From assembly GCF_036850765.1 (NCBI RefSeq), contig NC_089490.1, forward strand, positions 296,528,982 through 296,592,981: a stretch of 64,000 bases of DNA, written 5' to 3'. A program made the translations under genes and the position numbers. The DNA is from Saccopteryx bilineata. Lineage: Eukaryota > Chordata > Mammalia > Chiroptera > Emballonuridae. The notes under the pieces were generated by a model. It made no database searches. It saw only the letters and a program-made list of their open reading frames with translations, and was not told the DNA's origin. Shown in pieces: positions 35,976-47,222 of the stretch; the stretch's first letter is position 1, and each line of letters begins with the position of its first letter.

Positions 35976-36296
35976 GCCTGACCAAGTAGTGGCACAGTGG
36001 ATAGAGCATCAGGCTGGGCCGCAGAGGACCCAGGTTTGAAACATTAAGGTCGCCATCTTGAGCATGGGCTCATCCGGCTTGAGCGTGGGATCACAGACAT
36101 GACTCCATGGTCACTGGCTTGAGCGCCAGGTCACTGCTTGAGCAAGGGGTCACTCCCTCTACTATACCCTCCTAGTCAAGGCACATGAGAAGGCAGTCAA
36201 TGAACTAAGGCACCGCCACAAAGAATTGATGCTTCCCATCTCTCTCCCTTCCTGTCCATCTGTCCCTAACCCTCTCTCTGTGTCTGTCTCAAAAAA
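35976..36296 (+). mobile_element. Long bat SINE
   Basis: Starts gcctgaccaagtagtggcac and ends with an A run. The flanks aaaaggcctgatga and aaaagtcctgatga are a slightly diverged target duplication, so the insertion is moderately old. Confidence 0.85.
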
Positions 36297-36361
36297 AAAA
36301 AGTCCTGATGAATCAATACATAAAATGATGCCATTACAACAATGTATAAAGAACACAAACA

Positions 36362-36550
36362 GCCTGACCTGTGGTGGCGCAGTGGATAAAGCGTCGACCT
36401 GGAACGCTGAGGTCACCGGTTCAAAACCCTGGGCTTGCCTGGTCAAGGCACATATGGGAGTTGATGCTTCCTGCTCCTCCCTCCCCCTTCTCTCTCTCAC
36501 TCTCTCTCACTCTCTCTCCTCTCTAAAAATTAATTTAAAAAAAAAGAAAA
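36362..36550 (+). mobile_element. Short bat SINE
   Basis: Head gcctgacctgtggtggcgca, CT-rich body and A-rich tail. The flanks aaagaacaca on both sides are the target duplication. Confidence 0.85.
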
Positions 36551-36580
36551 AAAGAACACATGAAAAAAAAACACAAATAG

Positions 36581-36952
36581 GGCCTGGCCAGTTTGCTTAG
36601 TGGTAGAGCATCGGCCTGGCGTGCAGGAGTCCCAGGTTTGATTCCCGGCCAGGGCACACAGGAGAAGCGCCCATCTGCTTCTCCACCCCTCCCCCTCTCC
36701 TTCCTCTCTGTCTCTCTCTTCCCCTCCCGCAGCCAAGGCTCCATTGGAGCAAAATTGGCCCGGGCACTGAGGATGGCTCTGTGGCCTCTGCTTCAGGCAC
36801 TAGAATGGCTCTGGTTGCAACAGAGCAATGCCCCAGATGGGCAGAGCATCGCCCCCTGGTGGGCATGCCGAGTGGATCCAGGTCGGGTGCATGCGGGAAT
36901 CTGACTGCCTCCCCATTTCCAGCTTCAGAAAAATACAAATTAAAAAAAAAAA
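36581..36952 (+). mobile_element. Rhin-1-type SINE inserted beside an older SINE
   Basis: Full-length copy. The target duplication aacacaaatag (36,570-36,580 and 36,954-36,964) overlaps sequence derived from the target site of the SINE at 36,362, so this copy came later. Confidence 0.9.
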
Positions 36953-37102
36953 GAACACAAATAGGTAATTAATTCATAGAAAAAAATAAAAATTGCCAAT
37001 AAAGACAGTAAATAATAACCACCACCCCCCAATAGTCAAAGAAACCTGATAATCCCTTCCGATTAGCTTGGCAAAAACCAGGACTGATGAGATCCTCTAC
37101 AG

Positions 37103-37428
37103 CAGTGGTCCCCAACCTTTTTTGGGCCACGGACTGGTTTAATGTCAGAAAATATTTTCACGGACCAGCCTTTAGGGTGGGATGGATAAATGCACAAAAT
37201 AAAATTATGCAACCGGCGTAAAAACTGGTATTTTTAAATATAATTGTCAAACGTACGAGACAAGCATCAAGAGTGAGTCTTAAACGATGTAACAGAGGGA
37301 ATCTGGTCATTTTTTAAAAATAAAACATCGTTCAGACTTAAATATAAATAAAACGGAAATAATTTAAGTTATTTATTCTTTCTCTGCAGACCGATACTGG
37401 TCCGCGGCCCGGGGGTTGGGGGCCACTG
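37103..37428 (+). mobile_element. hAT-type MITE
   Basis: A 326-bp non-autonomous DNA transposon with inverted ends (cagtggtccccaacc and ggttgggggccactg). A perfect 8-bp target duplication, ctctacag, lies at 37,095-37,102 and 37,429-37,436. The 8-bp duplication and the CAG...CTG ends are hallmarks of the hAT superfamily. There is no transposase coding potential. Confidence 0.93.
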
Positions 37429-37571
37429 CTCTACAGTACTGGCTACCATGTAGCAAAACCAGTGTTCACATTACTAGCAGATGTGGAAGTTAACATGACT
37501 CTTACAAATCAATCTGGCTTTATCTTTTACATTTTCAAGACAAACCATTTCAGCAAATTCATTTTTATTAA

Positions 37572-37814
37572 CTTTGAGTAGTGCGAACATTCATATACAT
37601 CCTCGTGCCTCCTGACCATACAGAGTACGATTGTACATGTGTAAGGCAACATTAAAAAAAGGCAAATGTATGTTCTTCTTGTTTCTATAAATTGGTTATC
37701 AAACAAACATGACTTTAAGTTAATAAAACCGGAACTGGAACTAATTTCATTTTTTTGGAAAAAAACTCACTCTTGGGGGTCAGCGAGCATGAAAAAAACT
37801 CACTACTCAAGGGG
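37572..37814. mobile_element. piggyBac-like MITE flanked by TTAA
   Basis: A 243-bp segment is flanked by TTAA at 37,568-37,571 and 37,815-37,818. The left end ttaactttgagtagtgcg pairs with the right end read in reverse (ttaaccccttgagtagtgag). TTAA duplication and C-rich inverted ends are typical of piggyBac. No coding capacity. The match between the two ends is imperfect, hence the moderate confidence. Confidence 0.6.
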
Positions 37815-37877
37815 TTAATTCCTACTACAGAAATCAGACAAATATAAAGATATATGTACATTAAAATACTGTTTCAC

Positions 37878-38253
37878 GGCCCTGGCCAGTTGGCTCAGTG
37901 GTAGAGCATCGGCCTAGCGTACAGAAGTCCCGGGTTCGATTCCCAGCTAGGGCACACAGGAGAGGCGCCCATCTGCTTCTCCACCCTTCCCCCTCTCCTT
38001 CCTCTCTGTCTCTCTCTTCTCCTCCCGCAGCTGAGGCTCCATTGGAGCAAAAGATGGCCCGGGCGCTGGGGATGGCTCCTTGGCCTCTGCCCCAGGCGCT
38101 GGAGTGGCTCTGGTCACGACAGAGCGACGCCCCGGATGGGCAGAGCATCGCCCCCTGGTGGATGTGCCGGGTGGATCCCGGTCGGGCGTATGCGGGAGTC
38201 TGTCTGACTGCCTCCCTGTTTCCAGCTTCAGAAAAATACAAAAAAAAAAAAAA
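37878..38253 (+). mobile_element. Rhin-1-type SINE
   Basis: Full-length copy; the flanks atactgtttcac and atacggtttcac form the target duplication with one mismatch. A (gaaaaatac)A-run tail ends it. Confidence 0.92.
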
Positions 38254-39369
38254 ATACGGTTTCACAATAATAAAAAACATGAGACTAATCCAAATGTCCA
38301 TTAATGAGAGATAACGGGGATATATGACAAAAATGATTTAAAAGAATGATGTGTGCTTATTCTGAAATCTCTATACAGTATGTTAAGTCAAAAAGTAAAC
38401 TACACACCATTATATGATGCTAGCTAGTGGGAACCATTGTACACCACTGGTCTATCAGAATTAAGCACCCAACATAATTCCAACAGTGGGCTGAGAAAGT
38501 GTACATGTCCACCTTGAACTGTTACCATCCATAACCCTCTGAAGACAGCCTGCGAGGTTATGAATATTAACACTGCCTTACTGGTACTATTAAAGAATGT
38601 ATGACATTGTGCAGAACTTACAAGAGCCAGGCATATCCTTCTGGGACTCGATGGGCTGCGATGAACTGGAAATTACCTCAGGCTGTCCTTCAGTCATCTT
38701 GATCTGAATGAAAAGGAAATGGAACAATATTATCTGACAATATATAGTAAGTGAAGACAGGATGAAGAGGCCATAAGCTGGAATTGAATTTCATAAAGTA
38801 AGTACCTCACAGTCTAGTGACTGATGGTTTCCATGCTCCTGAGGCAAAAGTAGTAGCCATGCCTGGCAGTTGTGGACCCCTGGCCGATGTCATTACTGAT
38901 CACTCCACTACTGCCCCTGAACCAGTCTGACACCAGCCTCTTTCACTTTCCTTCAGGTGACGACCAAGTCCAAAGGTCTGTTTCGCTGGAAAAGAGCACT
39001 GTACGCATCTGTTCACAAACAATGAGGAGGACTGAGTGACAGAATACGTCAAGTGACCACTGGGCAATCCTGCTTCTCTGATAGACCAGGGGCTTTCTTG
39101 GCCATTTGACACCTGGCAATGCTTTTTTCTTCTGAAAACATAGTGAATTGGTCAACTTAATCATCCCCAAAAAATAATTTATGTGAGTTATACCAAGATA
39201 TTATAATAAAGCAGGGAATGTCCTTTCATCACTATTCTGCATACACTATTCTGGCTTTGTCCGCCAGACAGAAACCCCTCCTGGTGCCCAAGCAAAAGAG
39301 GATAAATTGTAGTTGAGTGCCATGACTGTTACTTAATCCCTTTAGCATTTAAAGCTCAATCACGTACCA

Positions 39370-39515
39370 CAGAATGAGACTGGGCAAATCACCCTCCCCA
39401 GGCCTGTATTCGTTGAATGGAGACAGTTACTGGGGCTTTGGGAGGTCAGAACGAGTTATATATCATACAGTACTTAGCGAGGCACAGAACGTGCACTCGG
39501 TAAGACTGCTCTCTC
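39370..39515 (+). repeat. MIR-like ancient SINE
   Basis: The stretch 'gactgggcaaatcaccctcc' to 'acttagcgaggcacagaacg' follows the MIR core and 3' pattern, strongly diverged. Confidence 0.5.
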
Positions 39516-39641
39516 TCCTGCTAGAACGCTGCTCCAGACCAGGTCATTTTACAGAACACACGTCAGTTAAACAACATAAAAGTCAAAAGCCACCGCAACT
39601 AATACTTTGCTCAATAGAGCGTTATCTAAGTTTTATATTAA

Positions 39642-39823
39642 GCCTGACCTGTGGTGGCGCAGTGGGTAAAGCGTCAACCTGGAAACGCTGAGGTTGCCGG
39701 TTCAAAGCCTTGGGCTTGCCTGGTCAAGACACATATGGGAGTTGATGCTTCCAGCTCCTCCCCCCTTCTCTCTCTCTGTCTCTCTCTCCTCTCTAAAAAT
39801 GAATAAAAAAAATAAAATAAAAA
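39642..39823 (+). mobile_element. Short bat SINE
   Basis: Head gcctgacctgtggtggcgca with a perfect 14-bp target duplication aagttttatattaa (39,628-39,641 and 39,824-39,837). Confidence 0.93.
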
Positions 39824-40350
39824 AAGTTTTATATTAAAATTCATTGCTTAATTCTTGGATCTGAAGGCTTTTGACCACATTGGCATAAACTTGTGGAAAA
39901 AGGCTCCTACCAACCAGAGTAATTCTCCCATGGAGTCAGACATTCATGCTGTACAGGACTGTGAGCAACAGCATTTTATAGGAGAGTTCCAGATAATCAC
40001 CTTCCCCTCCCGACTGCACTCCTGTCCTCTCTGAACACAGAAACAGGTACTGACGTCGGGCCACACATGGGCAGAGCCGGTGTGCACCCTGCACTACAGC
40101 GGGCAATGGCAGGAATGCGGGCGCGACGGAACTAAAGACTCCCCCAGAAATACCCATTACTTCTAAAATGTTTTCAAGAAAAAAAAAATAAACCTTCACC
40201 TGAAAACAAATCCCAGCATACTGTTATCAGTTTCATTATCCATATTATGGTAAGAAACTATAAGCTAATAGCTTCTGTACTTAATGACCACCAGTAGCGG
40301 AAGTAAAGACGGTTATTTTAATGGACAATGTCTTTTTTCACGCCTTAAAG

Positions 40351-40543
40351 CAGGGGTTGGCACTACTGCGCATGGCCAGCTGCCTATTTCTGTAACTGAG
40401 GGCTTCATCAGACACATCTTTGCACATTGACCGGCACTGTCCACAGCAGATTTCATCCAGAAGAGCAGTTGCAACAGACACCATGTGTGGCCTAAAGCCT
40501 ACAGTATTTACTACCTGGCCTATTAGACAAGCTTGCCAACCAT
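40351..40543. mobile_element. hAT-Charlie-like ancient MITE
   Basis: It starts caggggttggc and ends near gcttgccaacc, an inverted pair. The internal 'gtggcctaaagcctacagta' recalls the 'ccatgtggcctaaagcctaa' part of old mammalian Charlie MITEs. It is diverged and sits just beyond the GOLPH3 poly(A) site. Confidence 0.5.
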
Positions 40544-40645
40544 GGCATTAAAACATCACCATGCTATACTAAGGCTAAGCAAAACTTCTTAAAAAGAAAA
40601 CTCAGAATACAAAAATACAAATGACATACTTGCTCTGATTCAGGC

Positions 40646-42079
40646 ACTTTCAAGATCAGTTTATTTATTATTTCAGATAAAAAGATAGTATACATATTAA
40701 GGAATTCTTTAAAATTCAACTCAAGTTATACACCATCTAGTACTTTGCATGAAAAGTTAACCAAAAAAGTTTCTAGATACCTGAAAGCCCCACTAATTAA
40801 CATGAACTATGGTAATAAAAAATTTGACATTTAATTTGTTCAATATATAGTATTTACATTATGAAACCAATGGTGATATATGATAAACAGTGATAAAGAA
40901 ATAGTAAAAATAAACTTTAAAAAGCAAAGGTTTATATTCTTACAAGGTGCTAGTTGTCATAATTGTATATAAAAATTAAAACATAGCAGAGCTTTCTGTT
41001 ATAAAATTCTTAATCATCTGAGCTGTAGTCATTACTTGCTAACAATTTACATGCAACATCTGCTATAACTGACATTTGATTTTTTTTCCAAGAAAGTGTG
41101 AATACATAAATGACATTTAAGAGCAGACATTAATTTACGTGGTAAAAAAAAAAAACACACACACAAAAAAACCTAACTGTACTCAAGATTAGTACTGGTC
41201 ACCAGTCTCTTCCCTAGAAATGATAAAAACTGTAATACCAAAAAATAGCAAAAAGGAGCAGCATAGGCAGAATGCCATGAACGGCAGTTCAAAGACTCCT
41301 GGGGCCAATCAGACACATCTTTTCTCCCTCCTCCAATGATGAGAGGTCTATTTTGCAATCAAATAGGGGCAACCGGGTGTACAACTAATTAAATGTTGCA
41401 AAACACTCGGAGGCAAATATGGCCAGAAGAAGGGGCAATTTATATATAATTCAAATTATACATAGCATAACTGGAATGCAGCCTGTCCCAAACTGGCTTT
41501 GTGAAACAACTGGACCTTTATGGATTAATAGTTAAAATGTTAACAAGCGGGATAACAGATTTATGTGGGAAGCAAAATCCAGGGGGCATTTTATATTATT
41601 TACTGTGTTGTTTCAATTGAAAAATAATTTTGCAGGACTATGTATAAAATATCCTAATAGACACAGATATTACCTTTGGTGAGCTAAAGGCCTTTTTGTG
41701 ATTTGTCTGAATTTAGGCAGAATGAGAGATGTACATGCATGTAGGGGGAAACTCAATCTGAGGTGATCCAGAGGTGTGCCTGCAAGACCGGAGGCACTCT
41801 GAAAATCAGAGCACACCAGAAACCCACAGCAGGTGACAGTGAGAATGGCAACAAGGAATGGAATGCCAATGTGGCAGTAACTTTTGTTAAAACAGAAAGA
41901 GAAAGGCCTCTCGTACCAGCAGAATCCTGCATACATTTAAAAAAGAAAAAAAGCTACCTACCATTTCATAAAACAAAAGCCAATTATAGTGTTGAAAAGT
42001 ACAAACTGCAGAGAACAGAAGTCAGTAGAAGGAAAACAAGTGGCCTGCATGAGAGGGGAGAGCACTTCCCTCTGAGCGG
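40646..42079 (-). other. GOLPH3: GOLPH3 3' untranslated region
   Basis: Read on the - strand, the region after the GOLPH3 stop is AT-rich and free of the young SINEs that crowd both sides. Overlapping AATAAA hexamers (TTTATT on +) at 40,660-40,665 and 40,664-40,669 are the likely poly(A) signals, giving a 3' UTR of about 1.4 kb. The absence of repeats over 1.4 kb, in contrast to the flanks, fits a conserved UTR. The 164-aa + strand frame at 41,763-42,257 overlaps the coding exon antisense and is a shadow. Confidence 0.6.
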
Positions 42080-42598
<519 letters not shown>

Positions 42599-43180
42599 TC
42601 AAAATTATAACGAAATTATAAAACCACCATAGAGAGCCACCTGAAGACTAGATGAACATAAATGTTATAACTAAAGACATAAAGAAGTCATGAAGGGACC
42701 GGCAGGAAAGGTAGACATGCAGTGGGCTGGTCCCCCACTCATGATGTAGCGATTAAGAATCAAAGGGAGAGGAATACCTGGGCTGTGGAGGTCCCACCAA
42801 GAGCAAAGGGTCACAGCCCCACACTGGGCTCCCTAGCCGTGTTCAATGCAGCATAATTTACAACAGCCGAGATATGGAAACAGCCCAAGTGCCCATCAGC
42901 AAACAAACAGATCAAGATGTGGTACACACATGCAATGGAATATAGAATGAAATCTTGTCATTTGTGACAGCACGGATGGACCTACCGGGTATTATTGTTA
43001 AGTAAAATAAGTCAGACAAAGACAAATACCAAATGATTTCACTTATATGTGGAATCTAAAACATAAAATAAACATAAGCAAAACAAGCAAAGTCATAGAT
43101 ACAGAAAACAAATTGATGGTTGCCACATGGTGGGGGGCTCTGAAGGGATGGGTAAAAGCATGATTAAGATGCACAAATTG

Positions 43181-43375
43181 CCTGACTTGTGGTGGCGCAG
43201 TGGATAAAGCGTCGACCTGGAACACTGAGGTCGCCGGTTCGAAACCCTGGGCTTGCCCAGTAAAGGCACGTATGGGAGTTGATGCTTCCTGCTCCTCCCC
43301 CCTTCTCTCTCCCCCCCCTCACCCTCCCCTCTCCCTCATTCTCTAAAATGAATAGATAAAATCTTAAAAAAAAAA
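43181..43375 (+). mobile_element. Short bat SINE inside L1
   Basis: Head cctgacttgtggtggcgcag; a perfect 12-bp duplication atgcacaaattg lies at 43,169-43,180 and 43,376-43,387. Confidence 0.93.
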
Positions 43376-43447
43376 ATGCACAAATTGCCAGGAATAAAAA
43401 CAGTCACAGGGATGTAAAGCGCAGCACAGGGAACAGTCAATAATATT

Positions 43448-43852
43448 AAGCACTGGCCAGTTTGCTCAGTGGTAGAGCATCAGCCCGGCACATGGATACT
43501 CCAGGTTCGATTCCTGGTCAGAGCACACAGGAAGTGACCATCTGCTTCTCCACCCTTCCCCACCCATCTCACTCCTCTTTCTTTCTCTCTTTCTTTCTCT
43601 CCCTCCCTCCTGCAAACATGGCTCCACTGGAGCAAGTTGGCCCCGGGAGCTGAGGAGCTGAGGACAGCTCCATGACCTCCACCTCAGGCACTAAAAAAAA
43701 AAAAAAAAAAAAAAAAAAAGCCCTGGTTGCACCGGAGCAGCAGCCCCAGATGGGCAGAGCATCACCTCCCTGGTAGGCATTCGGGGTGGATCCTGGTTGG
43801 GCACATACAGAGTCTGTCTCACTGCCTCCCCTCCTCTCACTGAATTTAATAA
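43448..43852 (+). mobile_element. Rhin-1-type SINE with internal poly(A) insertion
   Basis: A diverged full-length copy within the L1 relic. A run of 27 A (43,693-43,719) sits in the middle of the body where other copies read ctagagtggctctgg. The tail is (AAT)n. Flanks are aataatatt-like. Confidence 0.85.
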
Positions 43853-44288
43853 TAATAATATTGTAATAACTATGGATGGTGTCAGAGAGGTACTAGGCTT
43901 ATTGGGGTGAGCATTCCATAAGGTACATAAATGTCTAATCACTATAACATACACCTGAAACTAATATACTAAAGTCAGCTATAATTGAAAAATTTTTTTA
44001 AATGGTAATTATCTAATTTTATAAAATTTGACCCTTTTTTTCCTGCTCCAGATAAGTAGAATAAAATACACTATGTTTTCTTGTCTTTCAATCATGAACC
44101 CCGAGTGGCAGGCCTTTGGATTCTAAGCACCTGGAACATTTTCAGGCACAGTAGTTACTCAAAAGAACTAAAAGCAGTGTTTAAATCAGTTACCCTAATG
44201 TGGAAATAAGCCAAATATTAAATTCTGTTTGGTCTCTCTTTTGCTGTTATCAAAAAGCAGCCAACAGCATAGTAAGATGCTTATTTTC

Positions 44289-44465
44289 GCCTGACCAGTG
44301 GTGGCACAGTGGATAAAGTGCCGACCTGGAAACACTGAGGTCACCAGTTCAAAACCTGGGCTTGCCTGGTCAGGGCACATATGGGAGTTGATGCTTCCTG
44401 CTCTTCCCCCCTTCTCTCTCTTTCTCTCCCTCTCTCCTCTCTAAAATGAATAAATAAAAATAAAA
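44289..44465 (+). mobile_element. Short bat SINE
   Basis: Perfect 15-bp target duplication aagatgcttattttc (44,274-44,288 and 44,466-44,480). Confidence 0.93.
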
Positions 44466-44849
44466 AAGATGCTTATTTTCTATGAAACACTAATCTGCAA
44501 CAAATAGACCAAAAAAAAAAAAAAATTCTGATATACTATTCCTGAAATTGCAACTACATATACCTAGCCTATAAAGCTAGAAAAGCTATTCTTCAAAGAC
44601 AAATAATAAAACTTATTTTTGAAGCACAAATAATTTTCACCATTTTAATCTTGTCATATATACACATTTTCTTGTGAGACAGAAATATTTAAAATAAAAC
44701 CAAATTATCAATAAAATAGTTTCTCTATGGAAGACTAGAAAAAAGCAACAAAATATTGCTCTTGTTCGTCTTTAACTATAAGGTTGAAATTTTATAATGC
44801 TGAGAGAAAACTTTAAACTGTACTTTCCACTATATTAACCATATGGGGC

Positions 44850-45000
44850 TATTAAATTTAATAAAATTTCACTTCCTCAGGTGAACTAGCCACATTTCAC
44901 GTGATCAATAGCCATGTGTGCCCAGTGGCTACTGACCAGACATCCCAGAAATAGAACACTTTCACTGTCACAGAAAATTCTGGTGCACAGTGCTGTCTTA
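44850..45000. repeat. Ancient hAT-like MER fragment
   Basis: Text such as 'cagtggctactgaccagaca' and 'tagaacactttcactgtcac' then 'gtgcacagtgctgtc' recalls an old mammalian hAT MITE; a related copy is near 54,865-55,245. The family name is uncertain. Confidence 0.45.
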
Positions 45001-45059
45001 AAATCTATTACTATTCGGTTGGCCATTGACAAAATTATTTCAGTGAGTTAACACTAAAG

Positions 45060-45960
45060 AGTATAGGGAGGGCTATGACAGAGTAATCAGTCCTGGGCTT
45101 GCCCTCTGACCTTAAATAAGAAATCTGGATAAGATACATGAAACAACTGCTTTCAGCTATTAGTCAAAAGGCAGCCCATGCTGTGACCCATGAAGAAACT
45201 TAAGTGAGCCCTTCTATTGCCCAAGTTTTCTATCTAACCGCACATTCCAGGAAACAGGAGGATAGAAGACCTAAAGCAGAACACAGTAGTCACGCTGGGT
45301 TAAGAAGGCAAAGATCAGAGGCTACAGCAACTGGAATATGAAAGGCAGAATACTGAAGAAGAAAGAACTGTGCAGAATAAGCTCTGGAAATCTGCATGGT
45401 GTTCCCTTGAAACTGGCTGAACACAAAGCCAAGCATGTGAAGGTGAGAAACTTCACAAGACTAGGCAAAAAAAAATGACCTGCAAGTTTAAAATGAACAG
45501 GGCTAAAAAAAATTTAACTGCCAACTAGCCCAGTGGAAAGGCTCAGTGAATACCAAAGACATTCAGATGGGACTTCAGAAGACTCACACTTTCATAGCAG
45601 GACTGAACTAGCCACTGAGTAAAAGGCTACTCTAGACCTGGCCTAACAAAGTTTAAAAGCAACACAATCCACAAGTAACTTAACTACCTATTGAAACAAA
45701 ATTCAACTCTCTATAAAGACAACAAAATTCAGCACTCAACAACAGTGTTCACAATGTCCATCATCCAAAAAAATTTCTAAGCCTGTGAAGATGAAAAATG
45801 TGACCCAGAACTAAACGAGTAAAAAACAGTCAACCAAACCAGATATAACACAGAAATGGCAGACAATGGACTTAGCAGACAAGGGCTTTAAAATGACTAC
45901 TATAAATATCTAAATAATTTAAAGGAAAACATGTACATAATAAAGAGAAAGGGGCTACTT
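45060..45960 (+). repeat. Probable L1 5' region fragment
   Basis: The last part, 'cccagaactaaacgag' through 'cagacaagggctttaaaatg', is like an L1M 5' UTR. The earlier part is A-rich and less certain. Confidence 0.5.
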
Positions 45961-45976
45961 TTAAAAATGAATAAAT

Positions 45977-46182
45977 GGCCTGACCTGTGGTGGTGCAGTG
46001 GATAAAGCGTCGACCTGGAAATGCTGAGGTTGCTGGTTCGAAACCCTGGGCTTGCCTGGTCAAGGCACATATGGAGTTGATGCTTCCTGCTCCTCCCCCC
46101 TTCTCTCTGTCTCTCTCTCTCTCTCCTAACTCTCTCTCTCTCTCCTTTCTAAAATTAATAAATAAAATAAAAACAAAAATTA
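45977..46182 (+). mobile_element. Short bat SINE
   Basis: Head ggcctgacctgtggtggtgc, CT-rich body and AAAT tail; flanks aaaaatgaataaat and aaaaaatgagtaaat. Confidence 0.88.
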
Positions 46183-46594
46183 AAAAAATGAGTAAATAAT
46201 CTGGAACTGCTATTTTTCATTTTGTGATTCACTCTGCAAAGTAGGAATGTAAAAAAAAATTGTCCAGTACCGTAGGTTGGATACCATGAATTACTATTAA
46301 ACTGATTTCATCACCTGCATATAAAGAAAACATACTTATTCCAATTTTAAAAATCCTGGCAAATTAGCTTCCACAAAAATCAAACAATTGTTGCATTCAA
46401 TTTCCTTGGTAACTTCAAGGAGAAGAGCTAATATATATTTGGAGGCCCTATTAGATATTAAAACCTAATCATATAAAAGAAAAACATAACTCAGTAGTGA
46501 ATAAAAGTCTTATTTCAATTTCTGGTGTCAAACAAACCCATAAGTATATTTAATATTATGAAGTTACTTGATAAAACATTATAGCCTAATAGGT

Positions 46595-47222
46595 TGTAAC
46601 AGTAAGCTCTGGAACCAGACTGGTAGATACGAATTCCAACCTGGTCATCTCCTAGCTATGAGACTTTGGGCAAGGTTCCTTAACCTATTTCTGCCTGTTT
46701 ATCTGTAAAGTGGAGATAATTATATTTAGCACACAGGATTGTGAGGATTAAATGAGTTAAAAGACATATCAAGTTCTAGGCCCTGGCCGGTTGGCTCAGT
46801 GGTAGAGCGTCGGCCTGGCGTGCGGAAGTCCCGGGTTCGATTCCCGGCCAGGGCACACAGGAGAGGCGCCCATCTGCTTCTCCACTCCTCCCCCTCTCCT
46901 TCCTCTCTGTCTCTCTCTTCCCCTCCCGCAGCCAAGGCTTCACTGGAGCAAAAGATGGCTCAGGCACTGGGGATGGCTCCTTGGCCTCTGCCTCAGGTGC
47001 TAGAGTGGCTCTAGTCTCAACAGAGCGACGCCCCGGATGGGCAGAGCATCGTCCCCTGGTGGGCGTGCTGGGTGGATCCCGGTCGGGCACATGCGGGAGT
47101 CTGTCTGACTGCCTCCCCGTTTCCAGCTTCAGAAAAATACAAAAAAAAAAAAAAAGACATATCAAGTTCTTAGAACAGAGCATGGGATATGGTAAGCTCT
47201 CAAGAAATGTTAGCTATTATCC
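46595..47222 (+). repeat. MIR split by a Rhin-1-type SINE
   Basis: The left part (46,595-46,778) carries the MIR core 'gagactttgggcaaggttcc' and the right part (47,154-47,222) the MIR end 'catgggatatggtaagctct'. The two halves join correctly if the SINE between them is removed. Confidence 0.75.
46779..47153 (+). mobile_element. Rhin-1-type SINE
   Basis: Full-length copy with a target duplication of about 17 bp (aagacatatcaagttct). The tRNA-like head is well preserved. Confidence 0.95.

Larger units (their letters stand above)
31607..40645. other. PDZD2-GOLPH3 intergenic region
   Basis: About 9 kb lie between two converging 3' ends. It is filled by seven recognisable SINEs, a hAT MITE, a piggyBac-like MITE, MIR pieces and a Charlie-like remnant. 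A 106-aa open frame at 31,797-32,117 is Pro/Ser/Thr-rich and has no recognisable homology. No supported gene or ncRNA was found. The stretches 31,607-32,904 and 34,903-35,975 hold nothing else I can name. Confidence 0.65.

Noticed and set aside
32823..38314. Frames of 70-146 aa over Rhin-type SINEs, similar to each other
   Set aside because: They are repeated translations of the same SINE body on both strands, not a gene family.
46779..46858. tRNA gene
   Set aside because: The tRNA-like fold belongs to a SINE head, with SINE body, A tail and target duplication.
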